NCBI GenBank assembly: GCA_016765335.1
Contig: JAESQE010000501.1
Span: forward strand, 1 to 6,952
From: Planctomycetaceae bacterium
GTDB taxonomy: Bacteria; Planctomycetota; Planctomycetia; Planctomycetales; Planctomycetaceae
DNA: 6,952 bases
Reading direction: 5' to 3'
Shown in pieces: positions 1-6,335 of this stretch. The notes beneath the pieces were generated by a model. The model had not been told where the DNA came from. It saw nothing but the letters and a program-made list of their open reading frames with translations, and ran no database searches. Position 1 is the stretch's first letter. The number at the start of each line of letters is the position of its first letter. The position numbers and the translations under genes were made by a program.

Positions 1-126
1 AATCCCACTGCGTAGCAAACACACTATGTAGCAAACACTCCAGGGCACCTCAGCAAAGCCGGCTCCCATTTCATTCAAAGACAGCACAAGCAGAATCCCT
101 AAAGCCTATCTAGTAATACCTAACGC
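1..126. other. Non-coding segment downstream of the ATPase gene
   Basis: No gene is supported here. The segment holds a 16-bp tandem repeat (7-38), a stretch resembling the arm of the 2562-2685 palindrome (70-88) and a 12-bp direct repeat (98-130). I see no hairpin followed by a T-run that would act as a terminator for the minus-strand gene. Confidence 0.6.
7..38. repeat. 16-bp tandem direct repeat, two copies
   Basis: ACTGCGTAGCAAACAC (7-22) is followed directly by ACTATGTAGCAAACAC (23-38). They agree at 14 of 16 positions and share an 11-bp identical core, GTAGCAAACAC. Bases 1-6 could be the tail of a more degenerate copy running off the window. Function is unknown. Confidence 0.7.
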
Positions 127-130
127 CTAT
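98..130. repeat. 12-bp direct repeat at the ATPase stop codon
   Basis: CCTAAAGCCTAT (98-109) and CCTAACGCCTAT (119-130) differ at one base and are spaced 21 bp apart. The second copy contains the stop codon of the minus-strand gene (TAG, complement of 127-129). This may be a small duplication or chance. Confidence 0.45.
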
Positions 131-2091
131 TCCAGTTCTTGATCACGCTTACGAAGTTCGCGATGAAGACGGCTATACTCGCTATCTGATTCAGTTTCAG
201 GCTCTATCACATCGTATTCAACTTCACTCTCAAGAAGGCTTTCACTTGCGGTAACAATCACATCTTCAGGGTTAGGAATGATATCGCCATCAACTCCACT
301 GATAGCAGCTGAAAGCTCGGTCGTTAAATCCAGAATGGACTGCCCAATCCGATGCTCTAATTCTTCTTCATTTTCCATTTCCTTTTCGGCTACAAACTCT
401 ACGATTTGTCCAGGAAATTCTTCTTCAGTACTCGATGGAACCTCAAACTCGCCCTCGATAAAATCTGGTGCAGTACTCGCAACTTCCATGACCTGTCCTA
501 ATCGCTGTGCATCTAATACAGCATATCGATCATGCACATTTTCTTCCCAGGTATTTTCTGATCCCACCTGTTGTTGGTCGAAATCGTCTTGTTCATCGTT
601 GTTAATTTCTTGTGATACATCTCTTTCAATTTCAACAGGGGCTTCGGCTGCCAATTCTACTATTTGCTCAATCGTTTCTGAAGAAGCACCAATTTCCAAA
701 ACCCCGGTTTGCTGATCGTTGACGGATTCTATGACATCAGAATCTTCGGTCGTGTATCCCTGCTCAAACTTCACCTCTTCAAATCCATCCTCAATCTCAT
801 CAATACGTTTTTCAGTTTCACTCGATACCGTCACAGCAGAAGTCGCAGGCTGCGTTGGCAGGTCACCACCAATTTCGAACACTGTTGTTGATCCGCTTGC
901 ATCATTCGATCCTGTTTCGTCCGAGGCCTCCGTCAACATTTCGGCTGGCTCTGATACTGTCTCTGGTACTGGCGTCGTAGAAGTTTCAAAGACGTGGCTT
1001 TGTTCGGTTCCCAACGGTTCGGTTTCGTAAACCTCTGGTTCATTAATTTCAGTTGAATCAGACTGCAAAGAAATCTCAACAACAGATTCTTCAGACGAGT
1101 GACTACATTCACAGTTACTATTTCCACAATCTCCACAAGATTGTTTCAAGCCTCTGAGTTCGGTCACCGGATCCAACCTTGCTGGCAACGCATTCCAGTG
1201 CAACGGAAGCTTCATCAAATCGTCAAGTGCTTCGCGAACATGATCTCCGTTTACAGGTTTATCTCCCGAAAGAGACGCCAATAAACAAGTATGATCACAC
1301 AGCTGATTCAAACAACGAGGCAAACCATCGGCAGCTCGAACAATCAATTCAATCGCTTCGTCAGTGAAGAGATCAGAACTCTTTGCACCGCAAGCCTGAA
1401 TCCGAGTTTCGATGTATTCTACAGATTGCTGTCTGCTTAGTGATTCGAGTGTCACATGACATCCCAGACGCTGATTGATCGCTTCCATCGCTCGACTGGT
1501 CAGAGTTTCTTCCAAAGCCAACTGACCAGACAAAACAACTCGAAAAATGGGGACGGTACAATACATGTAGTTCGTCAACCCGCGAAGCTCTTCAAGAATA
1601 TGTTCGCCCAGCAAATGAGCCTCATCAACAATAATTGCTATTCCGTGATGTTTTTCTGAGACATCACGACCGTAAGAAATCAGCTCTAAGCGAAGTTCCT
1701 GTTCCGTCATTCGCGCATAAGGCTGATTCAATTCAAATAAAATCGCCTGGAGCAATGAACTGCGAGTTGGAAACTGTGGCTGAAGCAGCAAGACGGGAAT
1801 CGGGCCAGCTGGTGACTCGGAAGCAATCGAAGCATCTTCGCGGTCAGATCCAGAACAAATCGAACAATTGCACGCCAGGCGATCTCGCAAAGCTTTGCAA
1901 ACCAACGTCTTGCCTATTCCCGCAGGCGCAGTCAACAAACCGATCCCTTCACCCTGCGTGAGAGTTTGCTCCAAAGCATGCATCGTAGAATCAACCACAT
2001 CAGTGACATGCATCAGCGATGAATCGGGCACAGCTGAGAAAGCGCGACGAGTTAATTGAAAGAATTTTTGATACATTCGACCAACATCCAT
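127..2091 (-). CDS. ExeA/GspA-like AAA ATPase with cysteine clusters and a long acidic C-terminal tail
   Basis: This 654-residue protein has an N-terminal AAA ATPase domain of the ExeA/GspA type, the family that includes the ATPase partner of type II secretion and TnsC-like regulators. Visible motifs are Walker A APAGIGKT (55-62), Walker B IAIIVDEAH (151-159), a sensor-1-like VVLSGQ (185-190) and a GLPRCLNQLC segment (256-265) typical of the lid. The family usually begins MYxxFF.L...PFS..PD, which matches MYQKFFQLTRRAFSAVPD from Met6. The start at 2076 is therefore as plausible as 2091, and neither has a clear ribosome-binding site. Fourteen cysteines lie in residues 1-329, including CNCSIC (74-79) and CGDCGNSNCEC (319-329), and none lie beyond. 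Residues 330-654 are acidic, Ser/Thr-rich and probably disordered, ending in a charged segment (RLHRELRKRDQELE). No transmembrane segment or peptidoglycan-binding domain is evident. The gene is divergent from the phoH operon. The ATPase fold is secure; the cellular role is unknown. Confidence 0.85.
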   Translation of the reverse strand: MDVGRMYQKFFQLTRRAFSAVPDSSLMHVTDVVDSTMHALEQTLTQGEGIGLLTAPAGIGKTLVCKALRDRLACNCSICSGSDREDASIASESPAGPIPVLLLQPQFPTRSSLLQAILFELNQPYARMTEQELRLELISYGRDVSEKHHGIAIIVDEAHLLGEHILEELRGLTNYMYCTVPIFRVVLSGQLALEETLTSRAMEAINQRLGCHVTLESLSRQQSVEYIETRIQACGAKSSDLFTDEAIELIVRAADGLPRCLNQLCDHTCLLASLSGDKPVNGDHVREALDDLMKLPLHWNALPARLDPVTELRGLKQSCGDCGNSNCECSHSSEESVVEISLQSDSTEINEPEVYETEPLGTEQSHVFETSTTPVPETVSEPAEMLTEASDETGSNDASGSTTVFEIGGDLPTQPATSAVTVSSETEKRIDEIEDGFEEVKFEQGYTTEDSDVIESVNDQQTGVLEIGASSETIEQIVELAAEAPVEIERDVSQEINNDEQDDFDQQQVGSENTWEENVHDRYAVLDAQRLGQVMEVASTAPDFIEGEFEVPSSTEEEFPGQIVEFVAEKEMENEEELEHRIGQSILDLTTELSAAISGVDGDIIPNPEDVIVTASESLLESEVEYDVIEPETESDSEYSRLHRELRKRDQELE

Positions 2092-2194
2092 ATTTTATAA
2101 TGTCAAGAACAGTGATTTTTCGTGTCTTGCCTAGCCAATAAACACACGATCAAACGTGTCAATCAGCAAACACAACGTAAATATCTCGGTTTTC

Positions 2195-2219
2195 AAGGTG
2201 TCAGGAACAATGTCACCTT
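2195..2219. repeat. Dyad-symmetric site, possible operator
   Basis: AAGGTGTCA (2195-2203) and TGTCACCTT (2211-2219) are inverted with one central mismatch per arm, giving 8 of 9 pairs around a 7-base centre. The site lies about 105 bp upstream of the ATPase start. The size and symmetry suit a dimeric repressor site or a small hairpin, but no regulator is identified. Confidence 0.4.
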
Positions 2220-2280
2220 AGGATTGCTAACGCTATATTCTAAGAGTCAGTGAATCTGGAATTTTACATCAACAACAAGC

Positions 2281-2395
2281 CTCTAATGTTATAACTAACT
2301 ACTGCGCAGTGAGTTAAAGCCAGTCAGATCAATTACACGCACCTCCTGAGTGGCCATAAGAACACTTCTTTTGCACTCGGCAGATAACATTAGAG
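2281..2395. repeat. 12-bp perfect inverted repeat enclosing three hairpins
   Basis: CTCTAATGTTAT (2281-2292) and ATAACATTAGAG (2384-2395) are perfect inverted complements 91 bp apart. Inside are three further dyads. The first is TAACTACTGC (2296-2305) against GCAGTGAGTTA (2306-2316), with one bulged G and the 10-bp palindrome ACTGCGCAGT at its core. The second is GCCAGTCAG (2319-2327) against CTGAGTGGC (2346-2354), with one G-G mismatch. The third is AAGAA (2358-2362) against TTCTT (2366-2370) over a 3-base loop. As RNA this would fold as an outer stem closing a multi-branch junction. It could be a structured RNA or leader, or the relic of a small mobile element. I see no clear target-site duplication. 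Confidence 0.6.
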
Positions 2396-2459
2396 AAGAA
2401 ATCCTATACACGTCAAAATCGGCACAATCAGCGCGCCAGCTTGAATGTGGAGCCGTTGA

Positions 2460-2488
2460 TTGCAAACATATCCATAATGCAACATAAA
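2460..2488 (+). promoter_or_regulatory. Weak candidate promoter for the phoH operon
   Basis: TTGCAA (2460-2465) and CATAAA (2483-2488) are separated by 17 bp. Each matches the sigma-70 hexamer at four of six positions, in an A/T-rich stretch with the right orientation. The match is weak and could be chance. A transcript from here would include the 2492-2550 hairpin and the 2562-2685 palindrome in its leader. Confidence 0.2.
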
Positions 2489-2491
2489 AAT

Positions 2492-2550
2492 AGGTGTAGA
2501 CTGCCCTGTTAAGGTAAAGTAGATAGCTGATTGGGCAGGCCTGTGTACCT
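2492..2550. repeat. Imperfect inverted repeat / hairpin
   Basis: CTGCCC (2501-2506) pairs with GGGCAG (2533-2538) around a 26-base interval. AGGT (2492-2495) can pair with ACCT (2547-2550) outside it, with unpaired bases between the two stems. It is weaker than the neighbouring repeats. It could be part of the phoH leader RNA. Confidence 0.3.
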
Positions 2551-2561
2551 CAACAAACGGG

Positions 2562-2685
2562 AACCTCTATTAATTCAAAGGGAGCACAGACATTCCTGTC
2601 TGTGTCATTTGAGCATGCCTCGGTTCAAGGCAGACAAGAATGTCTACCCTCCGCCAGGCAATGTCTTTTTGAATTAATAGAGGTT
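2562..2685. mobile_element. MITE-like or REP-like 124-bp nested palindrome
   Basis: Perfect 18-bp terminal inverted repeats, AACCTCTATTAATTCAAA (2562-2579) and its complement (2668-2685), enclose two further hairpins. The left hairpin has stem CACAGACA / TGTCTGTG (2585-2604) with loop TTCC. The right hairpin has stem GGCAGACA / TGTCTACC (2629-2648), one mismatch and loop AGAA. The two hairpins are inverted copies of each other: CAGACATTCCTGTCTG against TAGACATTCTTGTCTG, 14 of 16 identical. The centre is the palindrome GCATGC, with GAG and CTC nearby. The right half holds roughly 15 extra bases. No coding capacity or target duplication is evident. The structure suits a non-autonomous mobile repeat 32 bp upstream of the phoH start. 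Confidence 0.65.
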
Positions 2686-2717
2686 TCTAAAACATTGATC
2701 CAGCAGAAAGAAAGAGT

Positions 2718-3875
2718 GTGAGTACAACTATCAACGGACAAGTCACACGAACAATCGAAATCGCAACACCAGATGAGCTTCAGGAGTTGCTGGGGGTGCA
2801 TGATGCGCATCTGAAAATGATCGTCGAGGCAATTCCGATCCGAATTGTTTCTCGCAGTGGAAAAATGTTGATCACAGGGGAACCTTCCGAAGTTGAATTA
2901 GCCTCCATTGTGATCGATCAGATGCAGATTCGCACAAGAATCAATCTCTCAGTAGACTCTGACGAAGTGAATCGGATTCTCAAAGAAACCCTTACAGTTA
3001 AGTTCCAGCAATCGCCTGCTCTGGTTCAGACATCGCAAAACATACCAGATACTATCGCCGATCACCCCCAGGCAGATGAGGCAACATGGACAGAGGATTC
3101 ATTGGAAATTGAATCTTCACCTCAAATCTCAGGCAGTACGCAGGACTTGCTTCTAGAGCAAAAACCTCAAACGAAACCGACTGACCAAACCAGTGGAACA
3201 TCTAACGAACCGAAAATTAAAACCTGTTCTCCGATGTCAAAACAGCCACGTAGTCGTGGACAAGCTCGTTACTTGAAAACAATCGAAGAGAATGACCTCG
3301 TTTTCTGTGCTGGCCCAGCTGGCTCCGGAAAAACTTACCTGGCAGTCGCGATGGCCTTGCATTGTCTACAGAAGGAAATCGTTCGAAAGATCGTTCTGGT
3401 CAGGCCAGCTGTCGAAGCCGGAGAGAAACTTGGGTTTCTTCCAGGAGACATGCTGGCCAAGGTCAACCCATTTTTACGTCCATTGCTTGACGCATTACAT
3501 GATATGATCGATCATGAGCAGGTACAACTTTACATAGAGCACGATGTCATCGAAATTGTCCCGTTGGCATTCATGCGAGGACGAACTCTGAACGATACCT
3601 TCATGATTCTCGACGAAGCACAGAACACAACAATCACACAAATGAAAATGTTTCTTACTCGAATGGGAACAGGTTCTAAAATCATTGTCACTGGTGACGA
3701 AACACAAAACGACTTACCTGCCCATGTGACTTCAGGCTTAACCGATGCGATGAAACGCTTAAAAGGAATCGATGGTACAGCTTCAGTGCGACTCGATGGA
3801 CGCGATATCGTCAGGCACCGACTGGTTCGTGAAATCGTCAAAGCCTACGATGAACAAGGCAAATACAAAAAATAA
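2718..3875 (+). CDS. phoH: PhoH-family ATPase (PhoH-like / YbeZ)
   Basis: This 385-residue cytoplasmic nucleotide-binding protein belongs to the PhoH family, related to the ATPase half of superfamily 1 helicases. The PhoH/YbeZ group is linked to YbeY and RNA metabolism. Residues 15-75 form the family's N-terminal small domain ([20 protein letters not shown], then [11 protein letters not shown]). The ATPase part starts at [13 protein letters not shown] (177-189). It continues with Walker A GPAGSGKT (199-206), [18 protein letters not shown] (228-245), [10 protein letters not shown] (251-260), Walker B MILDEAQN (296-303), [10 protein letters not shown] (325-334) and the terminal [15 protein letters not shown] (363-377). 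All catalytic motifs look intact. Residues about 96-172 are a Ser/Thr/Gln/Pro-rich linker, making the protein longer than the usual 320-350 residues. The GTG start is chosen because an in-frame TAA lies at 2688-2690, no ATG intervenes, and a purine-rich stretch (2706-2716) precedes it. It is the first gene of the operon, 51 bp before the HD gene. Confidence 0.95.
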   Translation: MSTTINGQVTRTIEIATPDELQELLGVHDAHLKMIVEAIPIRIVSRSGKMLITGEPSEVELASIVIDQMQIRTRINLSVDSDEVNRILKETLTVKFQQSPALVQTSQNIPDTIADHPQADEATWTEDSLEIESSPQISGSTQDLLLEQKPQTKPTDQTSGTSNEPKIKTCSPMSKQPRSRGQARYLKTIEENDLVFCAGPAGSGKTYLAVAMALHCLQKEIVRKIVLVRPAVEAGEKLGFLPGDMLAKVNPFLRPLLDALHDMIDHEQVQLYIEHDVIEIVPLAFMRGRTLNDTFMILDEAQNTTITQMKMFLTRMGTGSKIIVTGDETQNDLPAHVTSGLTDAMKRLKGIDGTASVRLDGRDIVRHRLVREIVKAYDEQGKYKK

Positions 3876-3926
3876 AACGCAACTCAATTACGTAATACCA
3901 CTCCGTATTTTCAGTCTGAATTCTCT

Positions 3927-6332
3927 ATGAAATTTTTCGGCTCCACCAAACGATCTCGTGTTTCACGCAGGAACGGCGTCCGCTCGCATGTCGGTGGAAA
4001 TAATGGCTTGTATTCTCACCAGCATCAACGCGATCGCCTGCTGCGGTTTCTCATTTGCCTACTCGGTGCAATTGCCATCCTTGTCGGTCTGCAAGGCTGG
4101 ACATTTCCATTTACTCATCGTATTGGCGAACGTTTTGCTGATGGTCTTTCTGCCAAGATGGACTTCAAGGTTGTTGATGACTTTGAAACCAAACGAGCCG
4201 TCGCAGAGCATATGCGAGAAGTCCCTTACGTTTTCGTGCAAGACTCGCAAGTATTAAAACAGATCCCCGATCAACTTCGGGCGGCCCTTGGTCACATTGC
4301 AGAAGCAGGAAATCATCGAGAGCTTTCGCTGGAAGTCCAAGAGGCTTTTGGATTGCAATCCGAACAACACACCCCACTAGAATTATCGAACTCAGATGAC
4401 AATGACAGCTTAACGGTCGAAGCAGGAAACGATGTAGAGTTCTATTTTCAACAGTTAAAGCAGGTTATTACGCCACTGGATGTCGAGCAATCCGAGACAC
4501 ATATTTCGAGCATCATCGATGAATTCCAACGCTTTCTCGAACCAATATTTGTCACTGGAGTTGTTGACCCAGCCGCGATCAAATATCGAAAAATTGCGAT
4601 CGATTCGACTTTGGCCATTGTGCAGAAAAAGGATTCGCAGCTACCCGATGAAAACCCGCTCAGCAACAAAAATAAATGGATCTCCGTTCAATTAACAGAG
4701 GTCACTCTTAGCGATTTGCTCAATGATGCCGGCCTGCTGGGACAACAGTGGGGCGACTATCCAACGTTGGTCACCATTCGACATCCGCTCGAACACTGGC
4801 TTCGACAACAAGTACGCCCCTCACTGAAATTCGATCAAGCTGCAACCAAAAATGCAAACAGTTGGGCCAGAAACGAAGTCCAACCGGTCTACAACCTCAT
4901 CAGTCAAGGGGAAGAACTAATCGCACCTGACGGCGTTGTCGACAGAAATGTGCTTGCGATTTTAGAAGCAGAGTATCATGCATCGCTTGAAAAGTTTCCC
5001 TGGCAAGCACGTGTCGCACGCATGATTATTGTCTTCGTGCTCATCAGCACGTTGCTGGCTTTAAACATGTGGTTTTTGGCAATGAACGAACCGCGTGTCA
5101 TCAACAACTGGACTCGGCTGATCATCTACTTAGCTGTTCTCGTTTTTGCCTCTGCCCTGGGACGTGTCATTTCCTTTGATCCGATGCGTGCAGAAGTTGC
5201 TATTGTTGTGGCAACCACAATGGTCATGTCAGTTGCGTACAACCAGCGGATGGCAATCGTAACAGCTTTCATGCTCAGCTTGATGATTAGCCTGGCAACA
5301 CTCATGGATATTGCTCAATTCACGATTATGCTCGCCTCAGCTGCAACCTCTGTCATCGTATTGAAACGTGTCCAATCAAGATCCACAATTATCTACGCTG
5401 GTTTTCTGGCTGCATTTTCTTCTTTGTTCGTCTCCTGGGGAATGGAAATTCTTATCTACCCCTCACCAAGTATCAATCACTGGTGGGACATGGTGCTGCT
5501 TCAAACTTGTTTAAAGAATGCAGGTTGGTGCCTGCTTGCAGGATTTATATTGGCGGGTAGCCTGCCATTTATTGAATCAATCTTTGGTGTTGTCACCGGG
5601 ATCAGTCTGCTCGAAATTGGTGACCCATCCCATCCACTACTCCAAAAACTGATCAGCAGGGCTCCAGGAACTTACAACCATTCCATTGCCATGGCGACAA
5701 TTGCAGAAGCCGCTGCAAAAAAGATTGGAGCCGATGGACTACTCGTGCGTGTCGGAGCTTACTTCCACGATGTTGGCAAAATCCCCAAAGCAGAGTACTT
5801 CATAGAAAACCGTGTGGCTGGAGCTAAAAACCGTCACGATTCCCTGGCTCCTGCGATGAGTACACTCATTATCATCGGTCATGTGAAAGATGGTGTCGAA
5901 TTAGCGACCGAACACCACTTGCCGCAGGTACTCATCGATTTTATCGAACAACATCATGGCACCACGCTGGTCGAATACTTTTACCACGCAGCCAATAAAA
6001 AAGCAGAAGCCGACCCTGAACGAAAACTCGATGTCGAAGAAGCAGCTTTCCGTTATCCCGGTCGCAAACCACAAACACGCGAAGCCGGCGTTTTGATGCT
6101 GGCGGACTGCGTCGAATCCGCCAGCCGAACGTTAAGCGAACCAACCCCTGCTCGCATCAAACAACTGGTCCATAAACTGACCATGAAACGACTGCTTGAT
6201 GGTCAGTTTGACGAATGCGATCTGTGCCTGAGTGAAATTCATCAAATCGAAGAATCACTCATCAAATCTCTCACCAGCATGTACCACGGCCGCATCACTT
6301 ACCCCGAACAAAATGAGCAGAAAACAGTCTGA
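3927..6332 (+). CDS. pgpH: 7TM-HD membrane phosphodiesterase, PgpH/YqfF family
   Basis: This 801-residue integral membrane protein has the 7TMR-HD architecture. In Listeria, PgpH of this family hydrolyses c-di-AMP to pApA. A basic N-terminal tail (1-37) precedes the first membrane segment (about 39-58). An extracytoplasmic 7TMR-HDED domain follows (about 60-360), with the characteristic MDFKVVDDFETKRAVAEHMR. Further hydrophobic segments lie near 364-386, 395-414, 423-438, 441-460, 463-480, 488-510 and 530-553. One of these is probably not a full crossing, since a cytoplasmic HD domain needs an odd total. The HD domain (about 560-790) has GTYNHS (H585), YFHDVGK (H614-D615), GHVKDG (H652), EQHHG (H676-H677) and LADCVE (D727), so the metal ligands look complete. 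At 801 residues it is longer than Firmicute members; the extra length lies mainly outside the membrane, around 125-175. The ATG lacks a Shine-Dalgarno. It sits between phoH and ybeY. Activity on c-di-AMP is inferred from the family. Confidence 0.93.
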   Translation: MKFFGSTKRSRVSRRNGVRSHVGGNNGLYSHQHQRDRLLRFLICLLGAIAILVGLQGWTFPFTHRIGERFADGLSAKMDFKVVDDFETKRAVAEHMREVPYVFVQDSQVLKQIPDQLRAALGHIAEAGNHRELSLEVQEAFGLQSEQHTPLELSNSDDNDSLTVEAGNDVEFYFQQLKQVITPLDVEQSETHISSIIDEFQRFLEPIFVTGVVDPAAIKYRKIAIDSTLAIVQKKDSQLPDENPLSNKNKWISVQLTEVTLSDLLNDAGLLGQQWGDYPTLVTIRHPLEHWLRQQVRPSLKFDQAATKNANSWARNEVQPVYNLISQGEELIAPDGVVDRNVLAILEAEYHASLEKFPWQARVARMIIVFVLISTLLALNMWFLAMNEPRVINNWTRLIIYLAVLVFASALGRVISFDPMRAEVAIVVATTMVMSVAYNQRMAIVTAFMLSLMISLATLMDIAQFTIMLASAATSVIVLKRVQSRSTIIYAGFLAAFSSLFVSWGMEILIYPSPSINHWWDMVLLQTCLKNAGWCLLAGFILAGSLPFIESIFGVVTGISLLEIGDPSHPLLQKLISRAPGTYNHSIAMATIAEAAAKKIGADGLLVRVGAYFHDVGKIPKAEYFIENRVAGAKNRHDSLAPAMSTLIIIGHVKDGVELATEHHLPQVLIDFIEQHHGTTLVEYFYHAANKKAEADPERKLDVEEAAFRYPGRKPQTREAGVLMLADCVESASRTLSEPTPARIKQLVHKLTMKRLLDGQFDECDLCLSEIHQIEESLIKSLTSMYHGRITYPEQNEQKTV

Positions 6333-6335
6333 TTT

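Larger units (their letters stand above)
2092..2717. other. 626-bp divergent intergenic region rich in inverted repeats
   Basis: No protein gene is supported: open frames are short, lack family resemblance and run through palindromes. The region separates the minus-strand ATPase from the phoH operon and must hold promoters for both. It carries four distinct inverted-repeat structures, listed separately (2195-2219, 2281-2395, 2492-2550, 2562-2685). I found no strong consensus promoter on either strand. Confidence 0.75.

Noticed and set aside
1..38. CRISPR array
   Set aside because: The 16-bp units are directly adjacent with no spacers, and no cas gene is present.
278..715. Plus-strand open frame of 145 codons opposite the ATPase tail
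   Set aside because: It is antisense to the Glu/Ser-rich tail of the ATPase. Its Ser/Thr/Cys-rich translation is what the complement of such codons gives, and it resembles no family.
1635..1961. Plus-strand open frame of 108 codons opposite the ATPase domain
   Set aside because: The minus strand here encodes the Walker A to Walker B region with clear motifs. The plus-strand product shows no recognisable domain.
2101..2162. Two perfect TTGACA hexamers on the minus strand (2101-2106 and 2157-2162)
   Set aside because: Neither has an acceptable -10 hexamer at 16-18 bp. The first would place the -10 inside the ATPase coding sequence.
2340..2347. AGGAGGTG on the minus strand, a perfect Shine-Dalgarno sequence
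   Set aside because: The possible GTG and TTG starts downstream meet stop codons at once or within about 15 codons, so no gene follows it.
2092..2717. tRNA, small RNA of a known family, or riboswitch such as ydaO
   Set aside because: I saw no tRNA cloverleaf and no conserved core of a riboswitch I can recognise. The 2281-2395 multi-branch structure lacks any family signature known to me.
2625..2810. Minus-strand open frame of 61 codons
   Set aside because: It runs through the palindromic element and the start of phoH and has no family resemblance.
3887..3896. 10-bp palindrome ATTACGTAAT between phoH and pgpH
   Set aside because: It is short, A/T-rich and isolated, with no loop or T-run, so neither a terminator nor an operator is supported.
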